31,075 bases of DNA, from NCBI GenBank assembly GCA_964360445.1, contig CAYHWE010000007.1, positions 1 through 31,075 of the forward strand, written 5' to 3'. The notes under the pieces are model-generated. The model was not told the origin of the DNA. It did no database searches and saw only the letters and a list, made by a program, of their open reading frames with translations. The position numbers were made by a program, and so were the translations under genes. Numbering within the stretch: the first letter of the stretch is position 1; the number at the start of each line of letters is the position of its first letter. Origin of the DNA: CAYHWE01 sp964360445. Lineage in GTDB: Bacteria; Patescibacteriota; Patescibacteriia; Patescibacteriales; JAKAJF01. Positions 27,801 through 31,075 of this stretch are shown here, in pieces.

Positions 27801-28991
27801 ATGTTTATTATGAAATATTTAAAAATAATTCTGTTCACGGCCGCATTCTTTTTTACCTTGCCTGTCGCCGCCGCAGAGCATAAGGTTGATTTGTATTTTT
27901 TTTATGGCGATGGCTGTCCCCACTGCGCGAAAGAAGAGATTTTACTTGATAGGATAGAGAAGGAAAATAAGGATGTGGAGATACATAGATATGAAATTTG
28001 GGGCGATAAAGATAACGCCAAATTTCTTTCCGAGCTAAGCAAAGAGTTCGGGTGGAATGTCCAGGGCGTGCCGTTTACAATTGTCGGCAATCAGACCATT
28101 TCGGGGTACTTGAATGATGAGACGACAGGAAAACAGATTTTGGATGCGATTGATAGATGCTCTGAAATAGAATGTAGCAATCCGGTCGAAAGTTTTTTGA
28201 ATAAAGAAAAGCCGGCAAAAGAGGAGAATACTAATTCCGGCATTGAACAGATCAAGGTCCCTTTTTTCGGCAGTCTTGATGTTAAAAGCTTTTCATTGCC
28301 GGTCTTGACCATAATCATTGCCGGGCTGGATGGCTTCAACCCATGCGCCCTTTGGGTCCTTTTGTTCTTGATCAGCCTGCTCATAGGTATTGGCGATAAA
28401 AAGAAAATGCTTATTTTAGGCGGCAGCTTTATTATGACTTCGGCCGTTTTTTATTTTTTTGTCCTTGCGGCCTGGTTGAATATAATATTGTTCATCGGTT
28501 TTATTTTTTGGATCAGATTGGCTATCGGGGCGGTCGCTGTTTATGCCGGTTATCATAATATCAAGGAATATGTCGTGAACAAGGATAAGTCTTGCGAGGT
28601 GGTTGATGAGGAAAAGAGAAAGCACATTTTTGCTCGGGCAAGGAAAATCGTTACTGAACAAAAAATCACGCTTGCTCTTTTGGGTATTATCGCCTTGGCG
28701 GTTTCAGTTAATCTTTTTGAGCTGGTTTGCAGCGCCGGATTGCCAGCCGTTTATACTCAGATTTTGGCTTTAGCGGATTTGCCGGTTTGGCAGCATTACG
28801 CTTATTTAGCTTTTTACGCTTTTATTTTTGTCTTGAATCAGATCGTTATTTTCTCAATCGCCTTATTCACGTTCAGGATGAAAGCGATCAATCCTAAGTT
28901 GATCCGTTGGATGAATCTGATCGGCGGGATCGTGATGCTGGTCATCGGTATCTTGTTGATTTTTAAACCGAGCCTGATAATGCTTGGATGA
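27801..28991 (+). CDS. Thioredoxin-like domain fused to CcdA/DsbD-type membrane domain
   Basis: 396 residues. A signal peptide (KYLKIILFTAAFFFTLPVAAA) precedes an exported thioredoxin-fold domain (about 28-125) with active site GDGCPHCAKEE and cis-Pro loop VQGVPFTIV. A linker leads to a six-helix membrane domain of the CcdA/DsbD type (about 165-396). It has paired membrane cysteines in GFNPCALWVLLF and in FELVCSAGLP, the positions used by CcdA to carry electrons across the membrane. The protein probably moves reducing power from cytoplasmic thioredoxin to extracytoplasmic disulfides in a single chain. Two starts are possible (27801, 27810); the second gives the neater signal peptide. AGGAG lies about 13 nt upstream of the first. 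Confidence 0.88.
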   Translation: MFIMKYLKIILFTAAFFFTLPVAAAEHKVDLYFFYGDGCPHCAKEEILLDRIEKENKDVEIHRYEIWGDKDNAKFLSELSKEFGWNVQGVPFTIVGNQTISGYLNDETTGKQILDAIDRCSEIECSNPVESFLNKEKPAKEENTNSGIEQIKVPFFGSLDVKSFSLPVLTIIIAGLDGFNPCALWVLLFLISLLIGIGDKKKMLILGGSFIMTSAVFYFFVLAAWLNIILFIGFIFWIRLAIGAVAVYAGYHNIKEYVVNKDKSCEVVDEEKRKHIFARARKIVTEQKITLALLGIIALAVSVNLFELVCSAGLPAVYTQILALADLPVWQHYAYLAFYAFIFVLNQIVIFSIALFTFRMKAINPKLIRWMNLIGGIVMLVIGILLIFKPSLIMLG

Positions 28992-29049
28992 TGCAACGAA
29001 TTATGAAGCAGGAATTATGGCCATATTGATTTTAAAAAATAAAAACCGT

Positions 29050-29069
29050 AATTCATAATTCATAATTCA
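29050..29069. repeat. AT-rich 7-bp tandem repeat (AATTCAT)
   Basis: Nearly three units of AATTCAT. Related inverted motifs (GAATTATGAAG, GGAATTATGG) occur at 29000-29026, so the whole gap 28992-29080 could fold. It looks like a dispersed intergenic element. Confidence 0.5.
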
Positions 29070-29080
29070 ATCTCGAATTT

Positions 29081-30181
29081 ATGTTTAAAGCTATAAAAAT
29101 ACTATTCCTCTTTGCGTTATGGCTTATGCCCGCGTTGGCATCCGCCCAAGGTAATCTGCCGGAGAAGATTTTTCCTGCGGAAGTTGTTGAGATTGTTAAA
29201 GAGGAAAAAGCGCCTGCTTCGAACGGAGGCTTGATGAAGCAACAGGATTTGAAATTGAAGGGATTGGAGGGGGAATATAAGGATAAAGTAATCGAGTACA
29301 AGGGGATCGGGATGCCGGAAATGATACAAAAGAATGTTTATGAGAGGGGCGACAAAGTTTTGGTTGAGGCCGGCTTTGATGATAAGGGCGGTGTCGTGTA
29401 TTTTATAACAGACTACTATCGGTTGAGCGGTATTTTTTGGCTAAGCGTTATTTTTATTTTATCTCTTTTGGTTATCGGCAGGTGGAAAGGAGTGAGATCT
29501 TTGATTGCGTTGGCGCTTACTTTTGTCGTAATCATGAAATACATATTGCCCCAGATCATCGATGGGGCTGACCCGATCGCGGTAACTTTGATCGGTTCTC
29601 TCGTCATCCTTCTTTTGATAATATATACGACAGAAGGCTTTAGGGTCAGCTCGCATCTTACGATTGCCAGTATTTTGTTGAGCTTGGTTTTGACGGTAAT
29701 GCTATCCTGGATTTTTGTCGGGATCACCCAATTATCAGGGTTGGCCAATGAAGAGGCGAGCTTCCTTATCGGGTTGGGCGATGGACAAATCGTCAATTTC
29801 AAAGGACTGTTGTTGGCGGGAATAATTATCGGCGCCCTTGGCGTGTTGGACGATGTTGTCGTTTCACAGGTAACGGCAGTCAAGGAGATATATGACGCTG
29901 ATCCGAGCCAATCCAGGACGCAGCTTTTCAAAAAAGCATTCAATATCGGAACGTCGCATATAAGCTCTATGACTAATACTTTGTTTTTGGCATACGCGGG
30001 CGCCTCCCTCCCCTTGCTAATCCTTTTCTTGAGCGGGCAGAGCGCTTTTTCGAGTTCTGTGCAGGCGTTGAATAATGAAACTTTGGCGACAGAAATCGTG
30101 AGGACGTTGGCGGGTAGCATCGGCCTGATTTCGGCCGTGCCGGTTTCAACGCTGTTGGCTACTTTGTGGTTTAAGAAATAA
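29081..30181 (+). CDS. YibE/F family membrane protein
   Basis: 366 residues. An N-terminal signal-like helix (ILFLFALWLMPALASAQG) is followed by an extracytoplasmic beta domain (about 25-105, EIVKEEKAPAS...RGDKVLVEAGFDD) and then about seven membrane helices (LSGIFWLSVIFILSLLVIG onward). The conserved core GALGVLDDVVVSQVTAVKEI, then SHISSMTNTLFLAYAGASLP, is diagnostic for YibE/F-like proteins (PF07907). The function of the family is not established; it is presumed to be a transporter or permease. No Shine-Dalgarno is visible. It follows the thioredoxin-CcdA gene by 89 bp. Confidence 0.88.
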   Translation: MFKAIKILFLFALWLMPALASAQGNLPEKIFPAEVVEIVKEEKAPASNGGLMKQQDLKLKGLEGEYKDKVIEYKGIGMPEMIQKNVYERGDKVLVEAGFDDKGGVVYFITDYYRLSGIFWLSVIFILSLLVIGRWKGVRSLIALALTFVVIMKYILPQIIDGADPIAVTLIGSLVILLLIIYTTEGFRVSSHLTIASILLSLVLTVMLSWIFVGITQLSGLANEEASFLIGLGDGQIVNFKGLLLAGIIIGALGVLDDVVVSQVTAVKEIYDADPSQSRTQLFKKAFNIGTSHISSMTNTLFLAYAGASLPLLILFLSGQSAFSSSVQALNNETLATEIVRTLAGSIGLISAVPVSTLLATLWFKK

Positions 30182-30194
30182 TTAGACCCCACCC

Positions 30195-30223
30195 TAATCT
30201 CCCCCTTAGCAAGGGGGAGATTA
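30195..30223. repeat. C/G-rich REP-like hairpin
   Basis: A perfect 13-bp stem, TAATCTCCCCCTT with AAGGGGGAGATTA, loop AGC. Outer CCC/GGG tracts (30187-30194, 30225-30231) can extend it. It occupies nearly the whole gap between the YibE/F and SpoU genes and resembles dispersed CCCCCTT-type intergenic repeats. Confidence 0.6.
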
Positions 30224-30233
30224 AGAGGGGGTT

Positions 30234-31028
30234 ATGAACCTTATGGAAATTATCACAAGCACGCAAAATCCGAAAATAAAACAAGCCGTGAAATTACAAG
30301 ACGCAAAAGAGAGAAAGGAGAGCGGCTTGATTATTGTTGAGGGAAGAAAGGAGATTTCCTTGGCGCTTAAGGCGGAAATTGAAATTGAAACTCTTTTTTA
30401 TTGCGCCCAGCTGGCCGGAGAAGACAACGCGCTTCTCCTGCTTCTTGACCGGAAAAAGATCATCAATGTCACGCCGGAAGTATTTAAAAAAATCGCTTAT
30501 CGCGAAAACCCGGATGGATTTTTAGCGGTTGCTCAGGCGAAAGAAATAAAATTGGAGCAGATCAAGCTAAGTAAAAAACCGTTAATAATCGTTCTTGAGG
30601 CGGTTGAGAAGCCGGGCAATCTGGGGGCGATTTTGCGCAGCGCAGATGCGGCCAAGGCGGATGCGGTGATTGTCAGCGATCCTAAAACAGATATTTTTAA
30701 TCCGAACGTGATCAGGGCAAGTCTCGGAACCGTATTTACGAACCAGGTTGCGGTTTCTGATTTTCAGGAACTCCAGGGCTGGTTAAAGGCGAATAATATA
30801 AGGATATTCGCGGCCACTCCGCACACAAAAACGGCTTATACTAAAGCGGATTATTCCGGCCCGTCTGCGATTTTGATCGGAACGGAGCATGACGGCCTGA
30901 GCGAGAAGTGGATCGAGGCGGCGGATGAGAAGATTAAAATCCCGATGAAAGGGCAGATCGATTCTTTGAATGCTTCTGTCAGTTTGGCGATTGTGTTATT
31001 CGAGGCGATTAGGCAGAGGAATGAATAA
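30234..31028 (+). CDS. SpoU/TrmH-family RNA 2'-O-methyltransferase
   Basis: 264 residues. The N-terminal substrate-binding domain (STQNPKIKQAVKLQDAKER...LIIVEGRKEI) is typical of SpoU_sub_bind. The C-terminal SPOUT knot methyltransferase has motif 1 LEAVEKPGNLGAILRSADA, motif 2 AILIGTEHDGLS and motif 3 IKIPMKGQIDSLNASVSLAIVL. The motif-1 Asn and Arg and the motif-3 Asn/Ser are present, so it should be active on a ribose 2'-OH in rRNA or tRNA. The target nucleotide cannot be told. The ATG at 30234 is 2 nt from a G-run in the upstream hairpin; the ATG at 30243 has a better spacing to it and may be the true start. Confidence 0.92.
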   Translation: MNLMEIITSTQNPKIKQAVKLQDAKERKESGLIIVEGRKEISLALKAEIEIETLFYCAQLAGEDNALLLLLDRKKIINVTPEVFKKIAYRENPDGFLAVAQAKEIKLEQIKLSKKPLIIVLEAVEKPGNLGAILRSADAAKADAVIVSDPKTDIFNPNVIRASLGTVFTNQVAVSDFQELQGWLKANNIRIFAATPHTKTAYTKADYSGPSAILIGTEHDGLSEKWIEAADEKIKIPMKGQIDSLNASVSLAIVLFEAIRQRNE

Positions 31029-31034
31029 GATCAG

Positions 31035-31069
31035 ATACATATTGGACTCCGAAGGAGGCTAATATGTAT
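31035..31069 (+). promoter_or_regulatory. Hairpin that buries the Shine-Dalgarno and start of the next gene
   Basis: ATACATATTGG pairs with CTAATATGTAT (one G:U) and, past one A/G mismatch, CTCC pairs with GGAG around a GAA loop. The 3' arm holds AAGGAGG and the ATG at 31064. It begins 7 bp after the SpoU stop. Confidence 0.5.
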
Positions 31070-31075
31070 GCAAAT
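31064..31075 (+). CDS. Start of the next gene (four codons)
   Basis: ATG at 31064 follows a near-perfect Shine-Dalgarno, AAGGAGG (31052-31058), at 5 nt. Only MYAN is inside the window, so no product can be named. The start is inferred from the ribosome-binding site. Confidence 0.45.

Noticed and set aside
29416..30192. 258-codon open frame opposite the YibE/F gene
   Set aside because: Long but fully antisense to a recognisable membrane protein; no promoter, ribosome-binding site or family pattern.
1..31075. CRISPR array, insertion sequence, transposase, integrase or rRNA gene
   Set aside because: I saw no regularly spaced repeats, no transposase or integrase motifs, and no rRNA sequence anywhere in the window.

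Overview
The window looks like a chromosomal segment of an ultrasmall bacterium of the Candidate Phyla Radiation (Patescibacteria, Parcubacteria-like). The evidence is indirect. Proteins are compact, such as a 249-residue YidC without the large periplasmic domain. Many genes have no Shine-Dalgarno, yet promoters are clear (-35, 17-bp spacer, -10). No tRNA gene encodes its CCA end. Several conserved envelope proteins of unknown role are present, as are AT-rich tandem motifs and C/G-rich hairpins between genes. The phylum assignment is an inference; there is no rRNA gene here to test it.

Layout. 1-2300: end of a thioredoxin reductase, a small methyltransferase, a small membrane protein, then on the minus strand tRNA-Arg(CCT), tRNA-Ala(GGC) and thioredoxin. 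2443-3575: a bactofilin and a diacylglycerol-kinase-like protein. 3576-8205: the classical origin-proximal block, with rpmH-rnpA-yidD-yidC running left and dnaA-dnaN running right. DnaA-box-like sites lie between the divergent rpmH and dnaA promoters, and the dnaA leader can fold into a multibranched RNA. 8274-12241: a class A penicillin-binding protein and a GalT-like uridylyltransferase, both on the minus strand.

12266-17290 is the most unusual region. It is an AT-rich block bounded by exact 19-bp direct repeats. It holds a TrmB-type regulator, a divergent strong promoter followed by a short unassigned reading frame and a terminator, and a tight three-gene operon: a class V PLP enzyme (cysteine desulfurase/aminotransferase fold), a SAM methyltransferase and a large radical SAM protein with an N-terminal cobalamin-binding-like region. 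One repeat copy is one arm of the pnp terminator hairpin, so removing the block would place that terminator directly ahead of galT. I read this as an acquired cassette coding for an uncharacterised small-molecule or peptide/RNA modification pathway.

17323-20709 is an RNA-processing operon on the minus strand: rpsO (S15 with an acidic tail), a NYN-domain nuclease-like protein and pnp, with strong RNA hairpins in both gaps. 20979-21757: tRNA-Arg(TCT), a HAD hydrolase and tRNA-His. The rest runs rightward: a Met/Gln/Pro-rich coiled-coil envelope protein, a RelA/SpoT-domain alarmone synthetase, a possible 83-nt small RNA, a short mechanosensitive-channel-like membrane protein, superoxide dismutase, YraN, a membrane-anchored protein with three Ig-like repeats, a thioredoxin-CcdA fusion, a YibE/F protein, a SpoU-family RNA methyltransferase, and the first codons of another gene whose start lies inside a strong hairpin.

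Functional themes are replication initiation, ribosome and RNA maturation, membrane protein insertion, thiol and oxygen homeostasis (TrxB, TrxA, SOD, Trx-CcdA) and cell-surface construction. All calls come from reading the sequence; no searches were run.
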